Shown here one piece after another: positions 47,128 through 56,396 of a DNA stretch of 63,171 bases. The translations under genes and the position numbers were made by a program. The notes beneath the pieces were generated by a model, which saw only the letters and a list, made by a program, of their open reading frames with translations, was not told where the DNA came from and searched no databases. Each line of letters begins with the position of its first letter. Within the stretch, counting starts at the first letter, position 1. The stretch is from an uncultured Pelagibacteraceae bacterium (lineage in GTDB: Bacteria; Pseudomonadota; Alphaproteobacteria; Pelagibacterales; Pelagibacteraceae): positions 1-63,171 of the forward strand of contig CABZDY010000002.1 in NCBI GenBank assembly GCA_902524635.1, written 5' to 3'.

Positions 47128-47156
47128 TTGACGGAGACTCTACTCTGGAGTCTAAT
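47128..47156 (+). promoter_or_regulatory. Candidate sigma-70 promoter of ccrM (TTGACG-N17-TCTAAT) with embedded GANTC inverted repeat
   Basis: -35 TTGACG 47128-47133; -10 TCTAAT 47151-47156; inverted repeat AGACTC-N7-GAGTCT 47135-47153. Confidence 0.65.
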
Positions 47157-47169
47157 TAATAATTAAAAA

Positions 47170-48243
47170 ATGAGTAATCAAACTTTAAAAAACAAAATTA
47201 TTAATGGAAATAGTTTAAAGGAATTAAAAAAAATTCCTGATGAAACTTTTGATCTTATTTTTGCTGATCCTCCGTACAACCTTCAATTAAAAAAAGAATT
47301 GAGAAGACCAGATACATCTAAAGTAGATGCTGTAGTCGATAAATGGGATCAATTTGAAAGTTTTAAAAGTTATGATGAATTTACTTTTGATTGGTTAAAA
47401 GAATGTAAGAGAATATTAAAAAAGAATGGATCGATTTGGGTAATTGGTAGTTATCACAATATTTTTAGAGTGGGTGCTACAATCCAAGATTTAGGTTTTT
47501 GGATACTAAACGATGTAATTTGGAATAAAAATAATCCAATGCCAAATTTTAGGGGAACAAGGTTTACTAACGCACATGAAACACTTATTTGGGCATCAAA
47601 AAGTGAGGGGTCGAAATACACTTTCAATTATCAATCATTGAAATGCTTAAATGATGATCTCCAAATGAGATCTACATGGAGCATTCCAATCTGTAATGGC
47701 AAAGAAAGATTAAAAAATAATGGAAAAAAAGTCCATTCTACTCAAAAACCAGAAGCGTTACTCCATAGAATAATATTAGCCTCATCAAATAAAAATGATT
47801 TTATTTTAGATCCATTTATAGGATCAGGTACCACAGCTGTTGTTTCTAAAAAATTAGGTAGAAAGTATTTTGGAATTGAAAAGGAAAAAAATTATTTTGA
47901 TGCTACAAGAAAAAGATTAGACAATACATATGTTATAAAAGATGAATATCTGGATACACTTCAAAATAATAGATCAAAACCAAGAATTCCTTTTGGATCA
48001 TTAGTTGAAATGGGTTTGATTAAACCTGGAACAGAAATTTATGATCAAAAGAAAAAAGTAAATGCTAAAATTATGGTGGATGGAAGTATAAAATATCAAC
48101 AATCAGAGGGTTCAATCCATAAAGTTGCAGCAAAAATTATTGGTGCAGAAAGTTGTAACGGATGGACTTTTTGGCATTATAAATCTGGAAATTCTTTAAA
48201 ACCAATTGACGATTTGAGACAAAGATTAAGGCCTACAAATTAA
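47170..48243 (+). CDS. ccrM: Adenine-specific DNA methyltransferase, CcrM-like (predicted GANTC)
   Basis: IINGNSLKELKKIPDETFDLIFADPPYNLQL, STQKPEALLHRIILASSNKNDFILDPFIGSGTTAVVSKKLGR, C-terminal CcrM-specific domain GSIHKVAAKIIGAESCNGWTFWHY. Confidence 0.95.
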   Translation: MSNQTLKNKIINGNSLKELKKIPDETFDLIFADPPYNLQLKKELRRPDTSKVDAVVDKWDQFESFKSYDEFTFDWLKECKRILKKNGSIWVIGSYHNIFRVGATIQDLGFWILNDVIWNKNNPMPNFRGTRFTNAHETLIWASKSEGSKYTFNYQSLKCLNDDLQMRSTWSIPICNGKERLKNNGKKVHSTQKPEALLHRIILASSNKNDFILDPFIGSGTTAVVSKKLGRKYFGIEKEKNYFDATRKRLDNTYVIKDEYLDTLQNNRSKPRIPFGSLVEMGLIKPGTEIYDQKKKVNAKIMVDGSIKYQQSEGSIHKVAAKIIGAESCNGWTFWHYKSGNSLKPIDDLRQRLRPTN

Positions 48244-49370
48244 GCTCTGTAAATTTTACCCAAATAATTTTCAAGAAATGTTTCATTTTTTGAAAGATAT
48301 TTCAAAATTTTATTTCTAATAAAAATATTAATGGGATTTGATAAGTGAAATGAAAAATGATTTAATTTTGATTTATTATTTATAGAAGAAATACAACGAA
48401 TCCTTTCTTGATAGAATTCATTTGTACCACTCAAAATACTTTTTAATATATCGTTTGCGGTTTCAATGCTTTGGGAAGCTCCTTGAGCAAATGATGGGGG
48501 GAAAGTGAATAGAGCATCGCCTGAAAAAAATATATTTTTTTTATTAAGACTTGGAAAGTCGTTGCTAACGTAAACAGGAAATGATTTTAATTCACTTAAA
48601 TTTTCTGCAGTTATTTGAGATGTTTTTTGCAAACCTAATACTAAAGATGCTAAAAATTCCTCAGATTTGAATAAATCATAATTTTTTAATTCATCTGATG
48701 ATAATTTTTTTTTTATGATAGCTACAAAATTATGTTCATTATTTTGATTTACAGGATAGGTCACATAGTGACTATTTGATCCCATGTATATTGAAATATC
48801 ACTACCATGATGACCTATTAATTTACCTCGTAGTGCAACATTAAAATTATATTTTGGACTTTTAATTTCATTCAATATTAATGACTTTGTTTTTGAAAAA
48901 ATACCATCAGAAATAATTAAGTAATCAAATTCTTCATTTTTATTATCCCCAAAAGTAACTGAAAGGCCACTTGAATTTTCTATTTTTGTTATATTTGAAT
49001 TAAATTTAATTTTTTGTTTTGGTACGTTTTGAAATAAGAATTTTAATAATGTTGATCTTTTTAGTGTTGTGTATCTATTAGAGTAATCATTAAATTGTGT
49101 AAGATCTATGTCACAGATTTTTTTTGAATTATTTGCTTGTATAAAATTAACTTTTGAAGGAAAGTTAAAATCAGATGCAGGTAGATTTTTAAATCCTATA
49201 CTATTTAATAATTTTATACTATTTACTGATAATTGAATTCCATAACCTTCAAGGAAATTATAATTATCTTTTTTTTCAAATATTTTATATTCAAAATCTT
49301 TTTGATTATTTAAAAGATTTGCAAAATATAAGCCTGATATACCTCCACCAATGATTGCAATTTTTTTCAT
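48240..49370 (-). CDS. FAD-dependent monooxygenase (UbiH/salicylate hydroxylase-like)
   Basis: IAIIGGGISGLYFANLL, YGIQLSVNSIKLL, FFSGDALFTFPPSFAQGASQSIETAN. Confidence 0.88.
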   Translation of the reverse strand: MKKIAIIGGGISGLYFANLLNNQKDFEYKIFEKKDNYNFLEGYGIQLSVNSIKLLNSIGFKNLPASDFNFPSKVNFIQANNSKKICDIDLTQFNDYSNRYTTLKRSTLLKFLFQNVPKQKIKFNSNITKIENSSGLSVTFGDNKNEEFDYLIISDGIFSKTKSLILNEIKSPKYNFNVALRGKLIGHHGSDISIYMGSNSHYVTYPVNQNNEHNFVAIIKKKLSSDELKNYDLFKSEEFLASLVLGLQKTSQITAENLSELKSFPVYVSNDFPSLNKKNIFFSGDALFTFPPSFAQGASQSIETANDILKSILSGTNEFYQERIRCISSINNKSKLNHFSFHLSNPINIFIRNKILKYLSKNETFLENYLGKIYRA

Positions 49371-49374
49371 TAAT

Positions 49375-50361
49375 TTATTTAATACTATTAAGTATTTTCT
49401 TTGTAAACGAAGGTAAAGTCCAATTACTTAAATCTTTAACATTAATAAAAAATCCATCGCTATTTTCCGGTAAATTATTTTTCATATTAATTGCGATTCT
49501 CATTTCCATATTTGACATTTTTATATTGATCCTTTTTCCTAAATGATTTTTAAATTTTGTCTTAGGTATCTCATTCATAGGGAATATAGGCATATCTTTT
49601 AAAAAGTTAAATTTTCTGTTTTTTAAAAGATAGTAATTATTCTTTTTATTTTGAAAAATATTTGCTTCAAAAAACTTTTGTTTATTAAATTTATTTATTT
49701 TAATTATTTCAAAGTCATTTTTTTTAAAGGATTTGCAACTTGTTGAGATGGGACATTGATCACAAAGTGGATTAGAAGGTTTGCAGATTAATGCACCTAT
49801 TTCCATTATAGCTTGAGCATAATCACTAGCTCTAATTGTTTCTTCAAAAAAAGTTTTTTTTTTATGTAAATTTTCTTTAGAAATTTCTTTTTTTTTTTTT
49901 AAATAAAATACCCTTTTTAAAACTCTTTCAACATTTCCATCTAAAGGGATTATTTTCTTATTGAATGCAATTGCCATAATTGCTTTAGATGTATAATCTC
50001 CAATCCCAGGAAGAGATTTTAAATCTTCCTCATTTTTTGGAATATGGCCCATAAATTCATTTATAATTTTTTTTGCTGATTTTTTAAGATTTCTTGCTCT
50101 TGAATAATAACCTAATCCTTCCCAACATTTCATCAATTTATCATCTCTAACTCTTGATAAACTTTTTAAATCTGGGATTTTTAAAATAAAATTTTCAAAA
50201 TAAGGTATTACGGTTTTAACTTGAGTTTGCTGCAACATAAATTCACTCACTAAAGTAAAGTATTCTTTTTGGACTCTAGAGACTTTCCTTCGCCAAGGCA
50301 GATCTCTCTTATTATTATCGTACCAATTTAAAATTTTATTTGGTATGTTTTGGCTTGTCAT
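49375..50361 (-). CDS. mutY: A/G-specific adenine glycosylase
   Basis: NILNWYDNNKRDLPWRRK-type start, EFMLQQTQVKTVIPYFENF, LPGIGDYTSKAIMAIAF, CKPSNPLCDQCPISTSC Fe-S loop; start moved from 50406. Confidence 0.96.
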   Translation of the reverse strand: MTSQNIPNKILNWYDNNKRDLPWRRKVSRVQKEYFTLVSEFMLQQTQVKTVIPYFENFILKIPDLKSLSRVRDDKLMKCWEGLGYYSRARNLKKSAKKIINEFMGHIPKNEEDLKSLPGIGDYTSKAIMAIAFNKKIIPLDGNVERVLKRVFYLKKKKEISKENLHKKKTFFEETIRASDYAQAIMEIGALICKPSNPLCDQCPISTSCKSFKKNDFEIIKINKFNKQKFFEANIFQNKKNNYYLLKNRKFNFLKDMPIFPMNEIPKTKFKNHLGKRINIKMSNMEMRIAINMKNNLPENSDGFFINVKDLSNWTLPSFTKKILNSIK

Positions 50362-50841
50362 ATGAATTTTAAATATAATACTAAGCAGAGAACTAAATCT
50401 GTTCAAGGGCTAAGATCTTTTAAAGATACTTTGCCCCAAGAAGCAAAAAGAATATTGAATAAAAAAGGTCAAATTTATTCAAATACTTTGGATAATTGGA
50501 AATTTCTTGTCGGTAAGGAATTATTTAATGTTTCCTATCCAAGATCATTTAAAAATTCTAAATTAAATGGAATCTGTTTAAACATAATGGTCAAAAGAGG
50601 AAATGAAGTAGATCTTGAATACTCTAAAAAAGAAATAATAAAAAAAATGAATATATTTTTTGGTTATAATGTAGTTGACGATATAAAATTAAAGACTTTT
50701 GAAGGAGAGTTTGAAAAAATTAAAGAAGATAAAATAAATAATGCGACAAATAATAAAAATATTAAGAAGATTACCAATATTAAAAATGATAAAATAAAAC
50801 AATCACTATTAGAATTAAATAAATTATTAAAATCGAGATGA
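50362..50841 (+). CDS. DUF721/DciA-like protein
   Basis: ILNKKGQIYSNTLDNWKFLVGKELFNVSYPRSFKNSKLNGICLNIMVKRGNEVDLEYSKKEIIKKMNIFFGYNVVDDIKLK; position next to mutY and dsbA-smc. Confidence 0.75.
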   Translation: MNFKYNTKQRTKSVQGLRSFKDTLPQEAKRILNKKGQIYSNTLDNWKFLVGKELFNVSYPRSFKNSKLNGICLNIMVKRGNEVDLEYSKKEIIKKMNIFFGYNVVDDIKLKTFEGEFEKIKEDKINNATNNKNIKKITNIKNDKIKQSLLELNKLLKSR

Positions 50842-51419
50842 AAAAAATATTAATACAAACATTTATAATATCTTTATTTTTTGTTAGCCTTTATGCAAAA
50901 GCAGATATTAAATCGATCATAGAGGGTGATGTAGATGCAAAAGTAAAACTTATAGTTTTTGAATCTTTAACATGTAGTCATTGTGCAGATTTCCATAAAA
51001 ATGTTTATCCTAGCTTAAAAACTGATTTTATAGATAAAGGTTTAATTTTAATCGAATTTAGAAATTTTCCATTAGATATGGCTGCATTTAATGCATCAAA
51101 AATAGCTCATTGTAAGAATGATGGAAATTCAGAAATACTTCATCATTTATATAAAAATCAAAGTAGCTGGGTAAGAGGAAGTACTATTGAAGATCTCAAC
51201 AAAAATCTAAAGAAGGTAATTCAAGAATCAAATTTTAAATTAGATTTTGATAAATGTATAGCAGACTCAAAAATTGAAGATTTTATTTTAGAAGACCGAA
51301 TCAACGGAGCTAAAAACTACAAAATAGAGGCAACACCAACACTTATAATCAATGGTGAAAAGTTCGAAAATACATCCAACTATAAAAAATTAAAAAAATA
51401 TATAGAAAAACTGATATAA
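50838..51419 (+). CDS. DsbA family thiol:disulfide protein
   Basis: Signal peptide; FESLTCSHCADFHKNVYP; ATPTLIINGE cis-Pro. Confidence 0.92.
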   Translation: MKKILIQTFIISLFFVSLYAKADIKSIIEGDVDAKVKLIVFESLTCSHCADFHKNVYPSLKTDFIDKGLILIEFRNFPLDMAAFNASKIAHCKNDGNSEILHHLYKNQSSWVRGSTIEDLNKNLKKVIQESNFKLDFDKCIADSKIEDFILEDRINGAKNYKIEATPTLIINGEKFENTSNYKKLKKYIEKLI

Positions 51420-51427
51420 GTCATTGA

Positions 51428-54001
51428 ATGGAGTTTAAAAAAATCCAATTAAATGGCTTTAAGTCTTTTGCGGAGAAAACTAACTTTTTAATTGAAAAAG
51501 GCCTTACAGGAATTGTTGGTCCTAACGGTTGTGGAAAGTCAAACATAGTTGAATCTCTTAGATGGTGTATGGGGGAGACTTCGGCAAAAAGCATGAGAGG
51601 GTCTGGGATGGAAGATGTTATATTTTCAGGCACATCAAATAAACCATCAAAAAATATTGCAGAAGTAGTTTTAAGCTTGAACAATGAAAATAAGGATGGA
51701 CCACACCAATACAACGATCTAGAGGAAATACAAATTCGAAGAAAGATTGAAAAAGATAAAGGATCAAAGTTTTACATAAACAACAAAGAAGTTAGAGCTA
51801 AAGATGCACAGATGTTTTTTGCAGATCTATCTACAGGGGCTCATTCGCCATCATTGATCAGTCAAGGCAGAATTGGATCATTAGTTACAGCAAAACCATC
51901 TGATAGAAGAGCTATACTTGAAGAAGCTGCTGGAATAGCTGGTTTGCATGTTAGAAGACATGAAGCTGAAATTAGATTAGGAGCAGCAGAAAATAATTTA
52001 AAGAGAGCCGACGAACTTAGAAGACAACAAGAAAAACAATTAGCAAATTTAGAAAAACAAGCTGAGGAAGCTGCAAAGTATAAATTAATTTCAGAAGAAA
52101 TAAAAAAAGTTGAGGCAGGACTTTATTATTTAAGACTTCTAGAAATTGATAAAGAAATCACTTTAGAAAATGAAGTAAATAATGAGGCAGATAGAAAAGT
52201 AGAAGAATTTAATAGACAAATTGAAGAATTAGAAACTAAAATTAAAAATGAAATTGAAAGAGTAGAGCCAATAAGACAAAAAAATATTGAAAATTTATCT
52301 AAGATTCAAAGGTTAAACCTTGAGCTGAAAGCTTTAGATGAGGAAAGTTCAAGAATAAATGAGGAAATAGATATAATAAAAAGCTCTATAAAAGTTATAG
52401 ATGAAGACATAGATAGAGAAAAAAGCATAGTAATTGATGCAAATTCTAACGAAAAAAGATTAAAAGAGGAGAGAAATATTTTAGTTAATACAGACTCAAA
52501 ATATTATGAAACAGAAAAACTTTCCAATCAAGACCTAGAAAACTCAAAATCAAAATTAAAAAGTGAACAAGATAGAATGGATGAATTATTTGAGGGATTC
52601 AGCGCTGAATCTCTGCAAAAAAATAATGAGATTATTAGCAATATAAAAAGTCAAATCGAAGAAGTGAAAAAATTAATTTCAGAAAATAGAAATCATCAGA
52701 CAATAAAAATATTAGACGAATGTATAATTAACTTGTCCTATTTAACTATGAAAGTTAAAGAAGTTGAGAATGATAATGTAATTTCAACTCTAACATCAAA
52801 AAGTGATCAAATAAAAAAATTACAGGATGATTATGCTGAAACTTATAGTAAAAACCAAAACATAAAAAATGAGTCTGTCAAAAGAAAAGAGAGAATTAGT
52901 ATAATTGATCAAGAATTTGAAAGCTGGCAAAATCTTTTAACTAATTCTGGAAAAATGGTAAATGAACTTAATACCAGAAAAAATAAACTTGTAGAAAAAT
53001 TGAATGCTCTGGAAAAACAACCTCAATCTCAAGCAGAAAAAAAAGGGAAAATTTCAGAAAACTTAAGGATTTCAGAAAATGAAAAAAATGAGAATGAAAT
53101 TTTAGTTGAAAAAATTGATAATAATATTGTGGAAATTAGAAACCAATTAAACAACACAAAAGAAAATTCAATTGAAATTAGAGAAAAGAAAGCAAGCTCT
53201 GGAGCGACCATTGAAGGTTTAAATAAAAGGAGAAATGATCTTTTAGAAAGAGTTATGACAGATTTGAATGTTGAAGAAGGCAATATACTTAATTATTCAA
53301 ATCTTGAAAAAGATGCTGAATTTCCTGACTTAGTTACTCAAGAAGAATTACTAGATGAAAAAAAGAGGGAAAGAGAGAAGCTTGGATCTGTTAACTTAAG
53401 AGCAGATGATGAAACTGAAAAATATAAAACTGAAATAAAAAAAATGGAACAAGATAGACAAGATCTTGTTACAGCAATATTAAAATTAAAAGAGAGCATA
53501 ACAGAACTTAATCAAAAAGGTCGAGAAAGATTGTTAGATGCTTTTGAAAGAGTTAGTAGAAAATTTAATGAGGTCTACACGAAATTGTTTAATGGAGGAA
53601 GCGCAAAATTGGAACTCGTAGACTCTGATGACCCACTAGATGCTGGTTTAGAAATGCTAGTCAGTCCTCCAGGAAAAAGACTGCAGTCAATTACTTTACT
53701 TTCTGGTGGTGAACAAGCTTTGACAGCATTGTCCCTAATATTTGCAGTATTTCTTACTAACCCATCCCCTATTTGTGTACTAGACGAAGTCGATGCACCA
53801 CTGGATGATGCCAACGTAACAAGATTTTGTAATCTATTAAATGAACTGATAAAGATTACTTCTACAAGATTTATAATAGTAACCCACCATGCATTAACCA
53901 TGTCAAAGATGGATAGATTGTATGGGGTTACAATGCCAGAGAAAGGAATAAGTCAACTAGTTGCTGTTGATCTTCAAAAAGCTGAGAGCATGGTAGCTTA
54001 G
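51428..54001 (+). CDS. smc: Chromosome segregation protein SMC (shortened, hinge not recognisable)
   Basis: MEFKKIQLNGFKSFAEKT, GIVGPNGCGKSNIVESLRWCMGE, SPSLISQGRIGSLVTAKPSDRRAILEEAAGI, LLSGGEQALTALSLIFAVFLTNPSPICVLDEVDAPLDDANV. Confidence 0.95.
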   Translation: MEFKKIQLNGFKSFAEKTNFLIEKGLTGIVGPNGCGKSNIVESLRWCMGETSAKSMRGSGMEDVIFSGTSNKPSKNIAEVVLSLNNENKDGPHQYNDLEEIQIRRKIEKDKGSKFYINNKEVRAKDAQMFFADLSTGAHSPSLISQGRIGSLVTAKPSDRRAILEEAAGIAGLHVRRHEAEIRLGAAENNLKRADELRRQQEKQLANLEKQAEEAAKYKLISEEIKKVEAGLYYLRLLEIDKEITLENEVNNEADRKVEEFNRQIEELETKIKNEIERVEPIRQKNIENLSKIQRLNLELKALDEESSRINEEIDIIKSSIKVIDEDIDREKSIVIDANSNEKRLKEERNILVNTDSKYYETEKLSNQDLENSKSKLKSEQDRMDELFEGFSAESLQKNNEIISNIKSQIEEVKKLISENRNHQTIKILDECIINLSYLTMKVKEVENDNVISTLTSKSDQIKKLQDDYAETYSKNQNIKNESVKRKERISIIDQEFESWQNLLTNSGKMVNELNTRKNKLVEKLNALEKQPQSQAEKKGKISENLRISENEKNENEILVEKIDNNIVEIRNQLNNTKENSIEIREKKASSGATIEGLNKRRNDLLERVMTDLNVEEGNILNYSNLEKDAEFPDLVTQEELLDEKKREREKLGSVNLRADDETEKYKTEIKKMEQDRQDLVTAILKLKESITELNQKGRERLLDAFERVSRKFNEVYTKLFNGGSAKLELVDSDDPLDAGLEMLVSPPGKRLQSITLLSGGEQALTALSLIFAVFLTNPSPICVLDEVDAPLDDANVTRFCNLLNELIKITSTRFIIVTHHALTMSKMDRLYGVTMPEKGISQLVAVDLQKAESMVA

Positions 54002-54005
54002 GCTA

Positions 54006-54281
54006 ATGGAAGAAGAAGATTTTAAAACTCGCCTTAAAAGTGCAAAAAACAGAGCAAAATCCAAATATTCTGAAAGTAAAGAACCCTCAACATCAGGAAT
54101 GGGTCACGCTTTTAAAATGAGCACAGAATTAGTTGCAGCAGTAGCTGTTGGGACAATTATTGGGTTTATTTTAGACAATTGGTTTGGTACTAAGCCATGG
54201 TTAATTTTAATATTTTTTTTTGTAGGAGTAATTGCAGGAATAATGAATGTAATTAAATCAGCAAAAAAAATGCAAAAATAA
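54006..54281 (+). CDS. atpI: ATP synthase protein I (AtpI/AtpZ-like)
   Basis: ELVAAVAVGTIIGFILDNWFGTKPWLILIFFFVGVIAGIMNVIKSAKK, directly upstream of atpB. Confidence 0.9.
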   Translation: MEEEDFKTRLKSAKNRAKSKYSESKEPSTSGMGHAFKMSTELVAAVAVGTIIGFILDNWFGTKPWLILIFFFVGVIAGIMNVIKSAKKMQK

Positions 54282-54294
54282 ATAAGAGAATATA

Positions 54295-55029
54295 ATGGCA
54301 TCAAATCCAATGTACCAATTCAATGTTTATCGAATTGGTCCAGAAATTAAATTAGGCTCAGTCGATATTTCTTTCACTAATGCAAGTTTATTTATGGTTA
54401 TTAGTTCTTTAGCCATTTTGATAATTTTTAATCTAGGAGCAAAGAAAAAAACCCTAATACCTGATAAATTACAATTATTATCGGAATTAAGTTATTCTTT
54501 TGTAGCCAAAATGATTAGTGACACAGCAGGATCAAAAGCAAAACCTTACTTTTCATTTATTTTCTCACTTTTTATGTTTGTGCTTTTTTGTAACATGTTT
54601 GGAATGATACCTTACGCATTTACAGTCACTAGCCATATTATAGTTACATTTGTATTGGCAGCATTTATTTTCATTGGAGTGACAATTATTGGATTTATGA
54701 AACATGGATTGGGATATTTAAAATTATTTGTACCAAGTGGAGTTCCAATGGTTTTACTTCCATTAATTGTAGTTATTGAAATTATTTCGTATTTAAGTAG
54801 ACCAATTAGTTTATCTGTAAGATTGTTCGCTAATATGATGGCTGGTCACACAATGATGAAGGTATTTGGAGGCTTTGTTATAAGCTTAGGAATTGTAGGT
54901 GGATGGCTTCCACTTAGTTTTTCGGTTGCGCTTACTGGTTTGGAGATACTAGTTGCTTTTCTTCAAGCGTATGTATTTGCAATTTTAACATGCATTTATT
55001 TAAATGATGCATTAAATCTACACCATTAA
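54295..55029 (+). CDS. atpB: F0F1 ATP synthase subunit A
   Basis: FANMMAGHTMMKVFGGF, VALTGLEILVAFLQAYVFAILTCIYLNDAL. Confidence 0.98.
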   Translation: MASNPMYQFNVYRIGPEIKLGSVDISFTNASLFMVISSLAILIIFNLGAKKKTLIPDKLQLLSELSYSFVAKMISDTAGSKAKPYFSFIFSLFMFVLFCNMFGMIPYAFTVTSHIIVTFVLAAFIFIGVTIIGFMKHGLGYLKLFVPSGVPMVLLPLIVVIEIISYLSRPISLSVRLFANMMAGHTMMKVFGGFVISLGIVGGWLPLSFSVALTGLEILVAFLQAYVFAILTCIYLNDALNLHH

Positions 55030-55046
55030 TAAAAAAAGGAGGAAAA

Positions 55047-55274
55047 ATGGAATTAGAAGCAGCAAAAATGATAGGAGCAGGATTAGCAGCTATCGCACTA
55101 GCAGGCGCGGGAGTTGGTATTGGAATTATCTTTGGTAATTACTTATCTGGTGCTATGAGAAATCCATCTGCAGCTCAAAAACAATTCCCTAACTTATTAT
55201 TAGGATTTGCTTTAGCTGAAGCAACAGGATTGTTTGGACTAGTAGTTGCGTTGATTATTTTATTTGCATTTTAG
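55047..55274 (+). CDS. atpE: F0F1 ATP synthase subunit C
   Basis: AAKMIGAGLAAIALAGAGVGIGIIFGNYLSGAMRNPSA...LGFALAEATGLFGLVVALIILFAF. Confidence 0.98.
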   Translation: MELEAAKMIGAGLAAIALAGAGVGIGIIFGNYLSGAMRNPSAAQKQFPNLLLGFALAEATGLFGLVVALIILFAF

Positions 55275-55277
55275 TTA

Positions 55278-55865
55278 ATGTTAAAAAAAATAGTTATTTT
55301 ATTATTCGTTACATGCTTTGCATGTTTTAATACAGTATTTGCCGCTGAAAGTGGTGGTATGCCTCAACTTAATCCAGAGTTTTGGATTTCTCAAATCTTC
55401 TGGCTTATCATCACGTTTGGAATACTTTTTATTGTTTTGACGAAAGTTATATTGCCTAAGATTAGCGATAATTTAGAAACTAGAAAATCTCAAATACTTG
55501 AAAATATTGAGACTGCAGATAAACAAAAAGAAGAAAGTCAAAAAAAAATTGACGAATATGAAAAGATTATTTTAGACAGCAAACTTAAAGCTAAAAATTA
55601 CATTAATGAAGCTAGAGAAAAGATTTTGGATGATATTAATAAAAAAAGAGCTGCATTAGAGAAAGATCTTGATGAAGAAATAAGTGAAGTAGAAAAGGAA
55701 TTGTCTGATCTAAAGCAGAAGTCAGGGGAAAAAATAAACAAAATTGCAGCTGAAACATCTGCTGAGTTAATAAAAGAGCTAATTGATGAAGAAGTTAATA
55801 GTAGTAGCATAGCAGCAATCGTAGAAGACCAATCAAAAATAAATAGAGAGAGAAAAGATGTTTGA
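55278..55865 (+). CDS. F0F1 ATP synthase subunit B'
   Basis: MPQLNPEFWISQIFWLIITFGILFIVLTKVILPKI followed by coiled coil; between atpE and second b subunit. Confidence 0.94.
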   Translation: MLKKIVILLFVTCFACFNTVFAAESGGMPQLNPEFWISQIFWLIITFGILFIVLTKVILPKISDNLETRKSQILENIETADKQKEESQKKIDEYEKIILDSKLKAKNYINEAREKILDDINKKRAALEKDLDEEISEVEKELSDLKQKSGEKINKIAAETSAELIKELIDEEVNSSSIAAIVEDQSKINRERKDV

Positions 55866-56352
55866 TGCAACTTTTTGGGTAGCAATATCGTTTTTTATTT
55901 TTATAGGTCTATTGGTATATTTTAAAATACCTCAGAATATAAACAATCTCCTAACAAAAATGATAGGAGATATAAAAAAAGAAATCGATGAAAGTGAAAA
56001 GTTAAGGGTTGAGTCAAAAAAACTATTAGATGAAGCTCAGGCTAAACTTAATTCCGTTGAGGGAGAGTCCAAAAAGATCCTTGATCAAGCTAAAGCTGAG
56101 TCTGAACAACTTATTATAAACATGAATGAAAAATTTCATAAATCTTCTGAAATAAAGAAGAATTTAACTCAAACAAAAATTAATCAGATGAAAGAAGGAG
56201 CAATTAAAGAAATCAAAGATACTTCTATTAAAATTGCCCTAGAGTCTGTAAAAAAAATAATAACAACTACAGTTGATAAATCTAAATTAGATAATCTATT
56301 TGAAAAAAATCTTAAAGAAGCAAAGACTGAATTAAAAAAAATTAATTCATAA
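55858..56352 (+). CDS. atpF: F0F1 ATP synthase subunit B
   Basis: MFDATFWVAISFFIFIGLLVYFKIPQNINNLL + coiled coil, last gene of F0 operon. Confidence 0.94.
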   Translation: MFDATFWVAISFFIFIGLLVYFKIPQNINNLLTKMIGDIKKEIDESEKLRVESKKLLDEAQAKLNSVEGESKKILDQAKAESEQLIINMNEKFHKSSEIKKNLTQTKINQMKEGAIKEIKDTSIKIALESVKKIITTTVDKSKLDNLFEKNLKEAKTELKKINS

Positions 56353-56396
56353 CTAAATTACGTTACATTTTCTTAAAATAATATAAAATCCAAATT

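Noticed and set aside
53029-53901. Minus-strand ORFs of 84 and 108 aa
   Set aside because: Antisense to smc coding sequence
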